DNA of 42,022 nucleotides from Micractinium sp. NFX-FRZ. Taxonomy: Eukaryota; Chlorophyta; Trebouxiophyceae; Chlorellales; Chlorellaceae. Positions 1-9,105 of the stretch are shown here, piece after piece. A model generated the notes under the pieces. It had not been told where the DNA came from and did no database searches. It saw only the letters and a list, made by a program, of their open reading frames with translations. Position numbers and translations under genes: made by a program. The stretch spans positions 1 through 42,022 of the forward strand of contig JAPTJF010000516.1 in assembly GCA_029339195.1 (NCBI GenBank). Reading direction: 5' to 3'. Numbering within the stretch: the first letter of the stretch is position 1; the number at the start of each line of letters is the position of its first letter.

Positions 1-1224
1 AAAAGTGGGGAAATGCATTCTTTGCCTGCAGGAAACGTCGGGAACAATGTCGGGTTTTTGGGTCAGATCCACTAGTGGGTGCAGCCGAAGCTGTCCGGAA
101 GCCACAGCCACCGGCGAGGCTTAAATGGGTAAATCCTCACACACGGGGACGCAGACGAGAGTGCGCGTACATGACCACATCAAACATGTTGCACCTCACA
201 TGTGCGGGCTTGGGATGGAGCGAGAGGGACACCGCAGCTCAATTTTGGGTGTGTGCCGCTCTCAATGCCCTCTGTATGCACTGCTGCCTCCTCTGCGCAT
301 GCATGGCCATTAGCATTGCACATGCTCGTTTATGAGAACCAGTAAGCGCAGAGCTTGCACCGTGCCGGAGCTGTGGCGGAAAGAGTGGCACGGCGGTGGG
401 TGTAATTCCACTTCCAGATACTGCCCGCTCTCAAGCCGCCCCGTCTGTCTCTCACAATACTGTAACAACACAGGCACAGGCATGGAGGCACCACGCTAAA
501 TGACAAGGGTCGAGAAGTTCTGCAACGACCGCTTTCAAATTGCTCGCCGCATGCAGTACACGGGATGCGTGGCCACCACGGGTGTACGGGAGCACATGGA
601 GGGCAGTGCACCCCGAGGCCTCTCTGCCAGCCACCACGGACCTGTGCCGGCCCAACCTTGCATTTCACATCTGATGTGCGAGGTTTCTTTGGCTGGCCCT
701 CACACGCAGGCACTGTCTGCGTCAGGTCGGTGCCAGGGAAGAGTTCCACTTGTCACGCCCTCGCGCTCGCAAGGCGATCAAAGGTCGTGGCCTCCTCTGC
801 GCCGCACAGCATCGAGTGCTCAGTGGCCGTCCATCCTGTCTGCTCACATGCAATCGAATGACCCCCAACAGCTTCTGGGCAGTCCCATCCAGGGCTTTCC
901 TGCCCTGCAGACCTCTGGCCGCCGCGCTGCCTTCCCACCTTCAGTTCAGCTTCCCGCACATTGACGCCGCCCCGCCTCCTCACCCACAGGGCCCCCCGCC
1001 CCCCTTGCGCATGCTCATTCATATCAAAGCGCCTGTTTTCATGGTAAGGGACAGGGGCCAGCCGAATCCTGACCGAAAGACATCTACATAATCAAACAAC
1101 GCGGTTTGCGATCGGTGATTTGGGGCGGCGGCCCTTCTCTCCGACACTCTATTCTCACCTTCCCTGATTGCCATCAAGCACACCCACACCTTCCTACTCC
1201 ACCACCAACCCCTTGAATCACAAT
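1..1224. other. Non-coding flank, possible 3' UTR of an upstream gene, then promoter/5' UTR of the secreted-protein gene
   Basis: I find no coherent exon chain here. A TGTAA at 461-465 on the plus strand could be the polyadenylation signal of a gene lying left of the window, which would make the first ~480 bases a 3' UTR. The remainder would hold the promoter and leader of the gene starting at 1225. No TATA box stands out. Open frames in this stretch change frame without splice sites and resemble no family known to me. Confidence 0.4.
461..465 (+). terminator. Possible TGTAA polyadenylation signal of a gene left of the window
   Basis: TGTAA lies in non-coding DNA near the left edge. It is only suggestive, since the gene it would belong to is not visible. 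Confidence 0.25.
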
Positions 1225-2346
1225 ATGCCTCGCGCAGCCTGCCTGGTGGTTGCAACTGCCCTGCTGCTGGCGGTGGCCGCACGGGCCGATCCCGCTGTCT
1301 GCAGCGGCTACAAGGCAGTTTATTTGGTGGCAAAGGGCGCCATCACCAAGGGCCCCGGCCTCCCGACAGCCGCCACTGCCGCCCAGCTGCTGGCGGCGGG
1401 CATCGCCGCCGAGGTGCACAAGGACGAGGAGTGCGTGGTCGAGCCCGACTTCACAGTGGAGAAGGCCTGCCGCAGGGTGAGCGTCGTGGTGTGGGGGGAT
1501 ACTCCGCCGCTGCCCGCCGCCGCCATGCGGCACACGTCATGCCATTCTCCCGCAGGGGGTCCAACCCTAGGCACTGCATGCGATCGCGCCGGTTCCTACC
1601 ATTCCATGTCCAACATATTGCACGCCTGCGGCTTTCCAGAAAGGGCCAGTCCCTAAAGGACAGAGGACAGCCGGTTTCGCCGTAGCGCGGTCCGGAACTT
1701 ACCACTCCGTACCCAACCTCGCACACCCCTGCAGGCCGTGAAGAAGGGCCAGTTCCTGAAGGACAGCGGGTTCACCGTCAAGCGCTCCGGAATCATGTAT
1801 GACATGCAGATCCTGTCCACCGTCACCTGCCCGGTGAGTGGGCCATGGACGCCTTCATGCCCCCGCCCTTGTTGTTTGTTACTTGGGTGCTGCCAGAGTC
1901 TGGCCTCACGCCCACCACCTCTGAGCCTGTGCCGGCGGCCTGCCTTCTGGCTCTCTGCGTGGCTCCGTGCACGCACTGACGGACCCCCCGCCGCTGCCAT
2001 TCTCCCCCCGCCTCCCGCCCTCCCGCAGGACGGCAGCTACACCGTGCGCTACCAGGCCCGCGGCGTGCAGAGGCCCGCTGCCAGGAAGCCCCTGACCCTG
2101 AAGAAGCGTGAGTTGGGCGGGGGCTGGGCAGGGCACGCCGCTGCATGACGCCGCGCCACGCACCTGCCGCACGACGGCTGCTCCCGCGCCCCCGTCGTCG
2201 CCACTGGGGTCCCCCAACCCCTCTGTGCCTCGCTGCCTGGCTGCCGCCTCACCCTTGCCTCCTCCCCCTGCCTCCCTGCCCTCCCTGCCGCAGTGTTTGA
2301 CATCCAGACCCGCTTCATGGATGTCATCGACTCCACCTACGCGTGA
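1225..2346 (+). CDS. Small secreted protein of unknown function (4 exons, 160 aa)
   Basis: Exons 1225-1476, 1735-1833, 2029-2107 and 2294-2346 join in phase to give 160 residues ending in TGA. All introns are GT-AG (donors GTGAGC, GTGAGT, GTGAGT; acceptors in GCAG). The ATG at 1225 is the first in frame and opens a clear signal peptide: a short basic start (MPR), a hydrophobic Leu/Ala/Val core at about residues 6-19, and a small-residue cleavage area near ARADP. The mature part has four cysteines (about residues 26, 70, 82, 116), enough for two disulfides. It is Ala-rich early and then basic and aromatic, with no transmembrane segment after the signal peptide. I recognise no family; it is probably extracellular or vacuolar. 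Intron 1 carries a decayed copy of the start of exon 2. A TGTAA at 2993 may end the transcript. Confidence 0.8.
1631..1704 (+). repeat. Decayed copy of exon 2 start inside intron 1 of the secreted-protein gene
   Basis: A pyrimidine stretch ending in CCAG is followed by AAGGGCCAGTCCCTAAAGGA, about 100 bases before the real acceptor, which is followed by AAGAAGGGCCAGTTCCTGAA. Similarity continues through the GACAGCGGGTTCACCGTCAA part of exon 2 and the CGGTCCGGAA part. The copy has small indels and a TAA in the original frame, so it cannot replace exon 2. Confidence 0.75.
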
Positions 2347-3334
2347 AGCAGGCCGTATGCCCTGGGGCTGCTGCTTCGCAGGGCCCCTGGGCGGCCGCCT
2401 GGGCCGCCAGCCAGCCTGCCGTGGCATGCCGTGGCGTAACACCAGGGCGCTCTTTGGTGCCGCAGCCATGCGTGATCGCGCAGCACCAACAGCACGACCT
2501 GTCGCTTCTCACCCCGCTCCTCACCCAGCCTTGCACCTTCGCTAAACCCGCAGCCGGCCCTGCCTCGCCCCATGTGCCGCCGACCTGCACCAAACTGCAT
2601 CACTTGCCTTGCATTTCAACACCCATCGCCTTTGTCTCAATGCAAACCGCACTCGCACGCAGCACCCAAATCCGATCCCAATATTTGTCAAACTCTCCAA
2701 TCCCTCCTCCAGCCCTCCCGCTCGCTTCTCCTGGCTTTTCTCTCGTCCTGTAGCCTAGTTGCCGCCACCCCCATTCAGCTCTTAGATACTCTGTTCTGTG
2801 TACGTCGCCTGGTTGCCGCAAGCGTTTTGATTCAGCTTGCCCAAGCCACACAAATAATGAAATGAATGCCCATTTTTTGCCCCTGTTTTAGGCGCCCATG
2901 CACCCCATGCATCGTGACAGCTCCTAAAACCTCGACTATGGCTGTACCCTACCCCTGAACCCTGCACCGTTGAAGCTTTTCAGCCGAGTGTGTGTAACAC
3001 CAGCATGCCAACCGGCCATGTGCACCGACAAAGGTAGAACAGTGGGCAGCCACCGGGCAGAGAGACGGGGCGGATAACTCAGAAAGAGGGCGGGTGGCGT
3101 GCTGCGAAGAAAGACGAAACCAGCATGCTGTGAAATTGCAGGTGAGGCTTGCGAAATGCTGTGATGCTGTGGGTGTGGCTTGCTGTGAAGTTTGATGTGG
3201 CTGGGGGCATCATGCGGCCGGGACCCAGCCAGCCAGCCAGAGGCAGCACCCACATGCGCAGTGTGCCGCTCCTATCCATCCTGCCCGCCGTGGCCGCCTC
3301 CCCTCCCGCCCCATGCGCCTGCGCTCATCGGAGC
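2347..3334. other. 3' UTR of the secreted-protein gene and convergent intergenic spacer
   Basis: The stretch separates two convergent genes. TGTAA at 2993-2997 on the plus strand is the only clear polyadenylation signal for the left gene and would imply a 3' UTR of about 650 bases. I do not see a minus-strand TGTAA for the oxidoreductase gene whose stop is at 3335. No coding chain is visible. Confidence 0.45.
2993..2997 (+). terminator. TGTAA polyadenylation signal, secreted-protein gene
   Basis: TGTAA is the standard poly(A) signal of chlorophyte algae. This copy lies in the spacer downstream of the stop at 2346, at a rather long distance. Confidence 0.4.
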
Positions 3335-6300
3335 TCAGGTGGAGGGTGCCGCCGCCTCCCCCGCCTCCAGGATCTTGAACGTCATGCCCGCCTTGCGCAG
3401 GCGCTCCACCAGCAGCATGCCCATGGCTGCACAGCAACCAGCCAATGTGGGTGGGGAGGGAAGGAGGGAGAGACAGGGTCAGTTGTCGCAGCGGTGGCAA
3501 CGGCGGGCATGCACCTGAAAGCACGCACGTGCCGGGCAGGAGGAGGGAGGTCAGAGGAGGAGATCTTGCCAGGCGTGCAGGCATAGCAGGCATGCCCCAA
3601 TGCGCCAGTGGAGGGAGGGTCCCAATAAAAAACATTGCACGCCCACAGCTGCCCTGCCCTGCCCTGCCCTGCCCGCTGCCCCCGGCGCCAATGCCTGTCA
3701 GGCCCCTGCCCTGCCCGCCCCTGCCTGCCCCCGCAGGAGCGCCCCCCGTCCGCTTCACTCACAGCTTGCGGGGGTGAGCACGCCGCCTTTCTGCAGCTCC
3801 TTTGCCGCATCCAGCTCCTTCTGCTGCAGTGCCAGGCACAGCGCCGCCTCCAGCAGCTGCGCGGCAGGGGGGAGCAGCGGGGACAGCAGCAGTCAGCCAG
3901 TGTGCACAGCAGTGGGGTGAGCGCAAACTGGCGTGCTGCAGCTGCGCATGGGGGGAGGCCGGCAGCAGCGGAGCTAGCGGCGTGGGTAAGCAGCAGTGTG
4001 CGACCCGCGCTGGCTTGGTGTCCGCAGGGCAGCGCAGCGCACTGTGGCGCAGGCTGGCGCTTCTCTCCCACTCTTCACAATCCTCACCCTCCCCTCGTCG
4101 GCCCCTCACCCACCCACCCCACACCGCCGCCCACCTTCCATCTGCCCCCCCACCCCCCCCAGCTCAACATGCGGCGCGCTGGCAGCCAGGCTGGTGGCCC
4201 AGCAGCCCCGCCAGGTGGCACCCGCTCCCGCTGCCGCCAGGTCAGCTCCCCAGCCCACACCCCCCAGCTCAACATGCGGCCGCCCCCTCCCAGCTGGACC
4301 TACCCCCCCCCAGCTTGGCTCACCATGCGGCTGGTGCCCCAGTAGCCGCCGTCCCGGTGCGGGTCCCCCACCTCCGCCTGCACCAGCACCGGCGCCTCCC
4401 CGCTGCCCGCCGCCTCCGCGCTCCACCCCAGCACGCGGTTGGAGAAGAAGCCGTTGAGCATCATGTCGCGGGAGGGGCCCTGCGTCGCGGGAGGTGCAAC
4501 GTTTTCGCCAAACAGTGTGAGGTCAGAGTAATGTTTTTTTACGACAGTTTTTTCGAGGGCGGGGAGGATGCGACAAGTAGGGATGGAATCGATGGCCCAG
4601 CCCAACCCGCCTCCGGCTGAGCCAACCACCGCTGCCCCCACTCCTCCCCCTTGCTTCCTGCTGGTTGCAGTTCACCTTGCGCCGGCAGCATTCTCCTCGG
4701 CAGCAGGGGCAGCCAGGTCTGCAAAAGAATGCCACCCCAGCCAACCCACACCCCACCCACACCGCCACCGCCCCTCTCCCCCTCACCTCGCCCTGCGCAG
4801 GCAGCACCTTCTTGAGCAGCGGGTGCAGCCAGGTCTGAGACATGGCGCCCACAATGGCGGCCGTGCCCAGCTGCACCATCTTGGCGCCCCACCAGGAGGG
4901 GGTGGCCACTGCCTCCTGGTACCGGAAGGCCTTGGTGTCCTGGCTGTAGTGCAGGAAGTAGTTGGAGCGGTGCACCACGCGGTTGTTGCACGCCTGCAGG
5001 GGTGGGGGCGGTGAGCAAGCAGGAGGTGAGGAAGGTGCGGATGCCGTGCGCAAAGGGCGCCAGGCACTTGCCCAGCTCCCAGCTGTACTCCACACCCCAC
5101 CCCCACCCTGCAGACTGCCCTCTCCCCTACCGCCGCCCTCCCAGAAGCCCGCCTGCATGACAAAGGGCGCCAGGTGCCTGCCCAGCTCCCGGCTGTACTG
5201 CACACCCTCACAGGTGCCTGCCCAGCTCCCGGCTATACTGCACACCCTCACGTCCCCTGCACACCCCTCTCCCCCACCCCAGCCACCCACCTGCTTGACA
5301 AATGGTGCCAGGCACTGGCCCAGACCCACCTGCACACACCTACGCCATCCTATCCTGCCCCCCCGCCACTCAAGGTTCCCCACTCATGTCCCCCCACACC
5401 CACCTGCATGACAAAGGGTGCCAGGTACTTGCCCAGCTCCTGGCTGTACTGCACACCCCAGAACTCGCCGTCGCCGCCCTTGCCGTCCGCCGGCACCACG
5501 CTGTACACGTCGCCAGCATCATCTGCAGGGCAGGCAGAGGGCGGGAGGGGTGCAGTTGAGCTGCAGTCATTGAAGAAGAGCGACCGCTGCGGGGCGCGCA
5601 CCTCGCTGTGCACTCTGCCAGCAGTGGGCAGGCAGAGGGCAGAGGAAGCGGGGCAGGGGTTGTGCGGTGGCAGCGCCGGTTGCAGCACGGCAGGCGGCAG
5701 GCAGCTGCCCAGACTGGGTGATTGCCTGACGGCAGCAGCGTGCTAGCACCACCCTGCCCTGCCCTGCGCTACCCTGCCCAGGTCAGCCCAGCCACAGCCC
5801 TGCCCCCGCACCCTTCAGAGCAGGGTTGCTCTTCAGCTCAGCGAATGCATTCATGCCGCTGCAGGGGGCAATGTGGCATGGGGGGCAGGGAGGTCAGTGA
5901 GGGGGCTACTGGCAGCAGGAGCTGCACGGGGCAGCGGCGCGCATCGGCCCAGGATGCTGCAGCAGAAGGCTGACGAGAAGGGGAACACTCAAGGGTAAGG
6001 GGGCAAATGCGGCCTGCTAAGGTTCAAGGCCTCTGCCACGGCCACGTGCTCTGCCCTGGCCGCCCACCTGGCCACGGTGCCGCCGCTCACGCCGCCCTTG
6101 GACTTCATCACCACGTTCAGCACCTGCACAGCAGGCACAGCAGGCACAGCAGAGCAGAAGAGGGGTGAGGCGGGCAAGTGGCAGGCCGGGATGCGTTGCT
6201 TACTGGGGGCACGCCAGTCAAAGCGGAGGGCACGGCGTGACGGTGCGCCCACCCTGTGTGTGGACTATTCGCAGCACTCGCCCCTCACTCACAGCAGAAA

Positions 6301-8744
6301 GGGCCCCCAATTCCACCTTGGCTGCCTCTTTGCCACCAGGTGCCACGCTGCCCACCCTGCCCCCTTCTATCCATCCCCTCGCCCTCGCCCCCCACCTACC
6401 ACAACCCCCCGCACCAGCACCAACCACCCACACCACGCCACACCTTGGCTGTCTGCTTGCCGTAGCGCTCCGCCAGGTGGCGCGCCACCAGCAGCGCGCC
6501 CAGGTCAAAAGGGGTGGAGTCAAAGCCTGCACGAAAGGAAGGGTGGGGGGGCCAAGAGGGCGCGGTTAGGAAGCGGCGAACCATGTGGCGCCGGGCAACA
6601 CAGCACTTAGCCCGGTAGAGCATGGCGGCGCGGGTGGGCCGTCAGGGTGCACCCCTGCCCCCGGCAGCGCACGCTTTGCCCGTCCCACGTGGCTGAGCGC
6701 AGCAGGGCACAGCAACAAGGTTGGCTCACGACAGCAGGGCACAGCAGCAAATTAGCTCACGCCAGCAGGGCGGCGCAGCAGGGGTGGCTCACCGCAGCAG
6801 GGCACGATGCGCAGCTTCTTGCGCGCCGCCTCCTCCTGGTACTTGTCCACAATTGTCTTCACCCACGGAATCTCGCCTGCCATGTGTGAGGAAAGGGGAA
6901 AGCATGACGAGCCATGCGGAGGGTGTTCCAAGCAGGGCAGGCAGGGCCCCCATGAAGTGGCGCCCCCACACTTGCCCTTGCACGCCGCCTCCTACCCTGT
7001 AACTCCCCCTGCCGACACCCATCCCAATGTCTGGGTGCGAGACAAAGCGCCGGCATCGCCTCCCCGCACCCAGCAAGCCCGCCCCGCCCCACCCCGCCCA
7101 CCGGTGATGTCAACATAGTGGCAGCCCTTGCGCACGGCAGCATCCACCACGGGGGTGCCCACCAGCGCAAAGGGGCCCGCCGTGCTCAGCATGACCCGCG
7201 TCTGGGCGGCAATGTCGTCCAGGCTGGCCTGCAGGGGGAGGGGGGGAGGCATGCATGCAAGGTGTTGGGCGGTTGGCTAGCTGGCTTGGCGTGCGCAGCA
7301 TAAGGAACATGCTGGGAGGCAGTGCCTGCCGTCCAGGCTGGCCTGCAGCCGGGGGGAGGCATGCACGCAAGGTGCTGGGCGGGTTGGTTAGCAGCTAGCT
7401 TGGCGCGCATGCTGGACGGCGAAACTGTCAAGGCTGGCCTGCAGGGGGTGCGGAGTTTAGTGCGGCTGTGGGGCTGGGGGCTGGGGCGAGGGGAGTCAAC
7501 TGTCACCAGCCGGCTTCATCATTCACAGCTGGCTTGACGCCCATGGCTTGATTGCGCCTCACTTTCTCCAGGCGACTCGCCCACGCCGTGGCAACTTTGG
7601 CAGCCAGATGGCCGGCCCCATCCCCCTGCACATGTCCTCTTCATCGTCCAACCAGCCCAGCGGCCCACCTGGTCCCTGGCATCCCCAATCAGGATGGGCA
7701 CATCCTTCAGCTCCGATCCGTACTGCTCGCTAAGCTCCAGCCGCAGCTTCTCAAGGCGCTCCTGGCTGCAGCGGGGGCGAGGGCAGCGGCAGGCAGGGTT
7801 GAGTGAGAAGGGGAGGCGGAGGGCAGGCGGGATGGGAGGTGCGTGCTTCCCCAGCTCCCAGCCGCCGCAGCTTCTAAACCCTTCCTGGCTGCAGCAGGGG
7901 ACAAGAGGGGGCTGAGCACAGGGGGTGACGAACAGGGAGGCACAGGGCAGCTCGGCTTCGGGCGCAGCTTCTCGAGACCTTCCCGGCTGCGGGGAGGCAA
8001 TGTGGCGGAGGCGGGAGGGGACTTGTAGGGCAGGCGGGGCAAGGGCCGGGGGTGCCGTATAGCATGCGACAGTGGCGGCGGGGAAGTGGAGTAGGCGGGA
8101 GATGGAAGGGGTAGGGGAGGACGTGGGGGCAGATGGGGCTCAAAGGGAAGCCGGGGGCGCAGGGAGTCGACGTCAGTGGGGCGGGCGTGGCAAGGGAAGC
8201 AAGGATTCGCAAGGCAGGGTAGATCAAGGCAGAGGGCGGGCCAACCAAGGGATAAAGTGCGGCGCACACGAGAGGTGATCCATTCATGCCAGGGAAAAGG
8301 AAAACATGGCGGACGCCCTGACGTGCTGACAGTTCCTAGGCCCCACACAATGTGTCCGCTCCATTCCAATGCCGCCCGCCCCATTCCAATGCCGCGCGCC
8401 GCACCTGCGCCCAGCAATCGCCCACTTCACGCCCGTCTTGTAATCACGAGCCAGGTGCTCCGCCACGAGGCGCCCAGTGAAGCCGGTGGCGCCTGCCGCA
8501 CGGGCAGGAGAAATGGGGTAGGAAGCGGGGGGTGAGCGGGCGGCGAGCGGACGGCGAGCGGGCGGCGGCAGCCAGTATGAACGGCACGTGCTCCAACTGG
8601 CCTCCTGTGTCCGTTGGATGACTCTGATCGCGAAGCAGTTGCTCCCTGAAGCAGAGGTGCAGCGAATGCTTGGCGCCGCGCGGCCCTTCTTCTTCTGTCA
8701 CACCCACCCCACACCACGACGTCGAATGCGCGGTTTGCAGACAT
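3335..8744 (-). CDS. Saccharopine dehydrogenase-like oxidoreductase (SCCPDH family), 13 exons, 428 aa
   Basis: Exons from the start: 8708-8744, 8405-8492, 7669-7765, 7102-7228, 6793-6876, 6444-6526, 6068-6123, 5812-5858, 5404-5522, 4787-4993, 4324-4479, 3763-3856, 3335-3426. All joins keep phase and all introns are GT-AG. The product begins MSANRAFDVVVWGATGFTG: residues 13-19 are the GxxGxxG of a Rossmann fold, split by intron 1. Further family hallmarks are the AGRS strand, STAGPFALVG, CHYVDITGE, and the GFDSTPFDLG turn near residue 145. The length fits plant and animal saccharopine-dehydrogenase-like oxidoreductases. These are NAD(P)-binding proteins of poorly defined substrate, linked to lipid droplets or mitochondria in animals, and are distinct from the lysine-degrading enzyme. 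The last residues (AGEAAAPST) carry no clear sorting signal. Several introns contain decayed copies of neighbouring exon edges. The family call is firm; the reaction is unknown. Confidence 0.93.
5038..5328 (-). repeat. Four decayed copies of the exon 9 donor end inside the following intron (SCCPDH-like gene)
   Basis: The real exon end (5404-5459) encodes VQYSQELGKYLAPFVMQ and then the donor. Copies at about 5288-5328, 5211-5251, 5151-5210 and 5038-5099 read as VQYSRELGRHLAPFVMQ, YSWELGKCLAPF or GLGQCLAPFVKQ, with shifts and truncations. Several still end in a GTGGG-type donor. The segments between copies have no matching acceptor that would keep phase, so they look like duplication debris. 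Confidence 0.85.
6691..6810 (-). repeat. 30-bp tandem repeat, four units, the last covering the exon 5 splice donor (SCCPDH-like gene)
   Basis: Units start at 6691, 6721, 6751 and 6781, exactly 30 bases apart. Each carries GGCTnAnCnnnGCAGGGC or a close variant. The 6781 unit contains the true donor of exon 5 and its last codons. The other three extend into the intron and have lost the coding match progressively. Confidence 0.8.
7229..7450 (-). repeat. Two decayed copies of the exon 4 acceptor region (SCCPDH-like gene)
   Basis: The real acceptor region (+ strand GTCCAGGCTGGCCTGCAG at about 7217-7234), with its flank GGGGGAGGCATGCATGCAAG, recurs at about 7323-7400 with the same flank and the same downstream GGTGTTGGGCGG-like tail. 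A shorter copy is at about 7404-7450. The duplicated unit therefore spans both coding edge and intron. Confidence 0.8.
7850..7992 (-). repeat. Two decayed copies of the exon 3 acceptor edge in intron 2 (SCCPDH-like gene)
   Basis: The real edge reads, on the plus strand, AGCCGCAGCTTCTCAAGGCG followed by CTCCTGGCTGCAG (7738-7771). Copies at about 7858-7895 and 7958-7992 keep GCAGCTTCT, the spacing and CCTGGCTGC or CCCGGCTGC, with point changes, including a stop in the original frame in the first copy. Confidence 0.75.
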
Positions 8745-9105
8745 TGTGCTTAGTAAAACTGCTGGATCTGAGACTCTCGGCCTGGGTGCAGTGGCGAGAT
8801 GTGGAGATGGCCAACAAAGCTTGCTACTTAAGGCGTTAGCAGACGTAGCGAGCTGAGTAATCACACAAGTTCGTGTTACATGCGTGATTGGGCGGCCTGG
8901 AAGCGCGGTGGCACGCGTTCTGAACAGAACGCTGCTGAGGTGGCGGTGACGGCGGCGGTAGCGTCGCAGTCATGTGATACAGTTACTGAAGCCCCACATA
9001 CAGTAGGGGAAGCTTCGAAAATCTATGCGACTTCACATAAGCTCACACAAGTGAACCAATGGGTTTGGGGGGCCTTGATTGGCCCACCCACGGACAGCAC
9101 ATGGG
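8745..9105. other. Spacer: 3' UTR of the recombinase gene and promoter of the SCCPDH-like gene
   Basis: Both flanking genes run on the minus strand, so this short gap must hold the end of one transcript and the start of the next. A minus-strand TGTAA (TTACA at 8876-8880) sits 226 bases past the recombinase stop. It leaves about 130 bases for the promoter and leader of the oxidoreductase. No coding sequence is seen. Confidence 0.55.
8876..8880 (-). terminator. TGTAA polyadenylation signal, tyrosine recombinase gene
   Basis: TTACA on the plus strand is TGTAA on the minus strand. It lies 226 bases downstream of the stop at 9106, a normal 3' UTR length for a green alga. Confidence 0.6.

Noticed and set aside
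3802..4620. A 272-codon plus-strand open frame opposite the SCCPDH-like gene
   Set aside because: It is the reverse-strand shadow of exons and GC-rich introns of a firmly identified minus-strand gene.
6691..6780. A CRISPR-like array (regular 30-bp repeats)
   Set aside because: Units are contiguous without spacers, diverge from one another and end on a splice donor in a eukaryotic gene.
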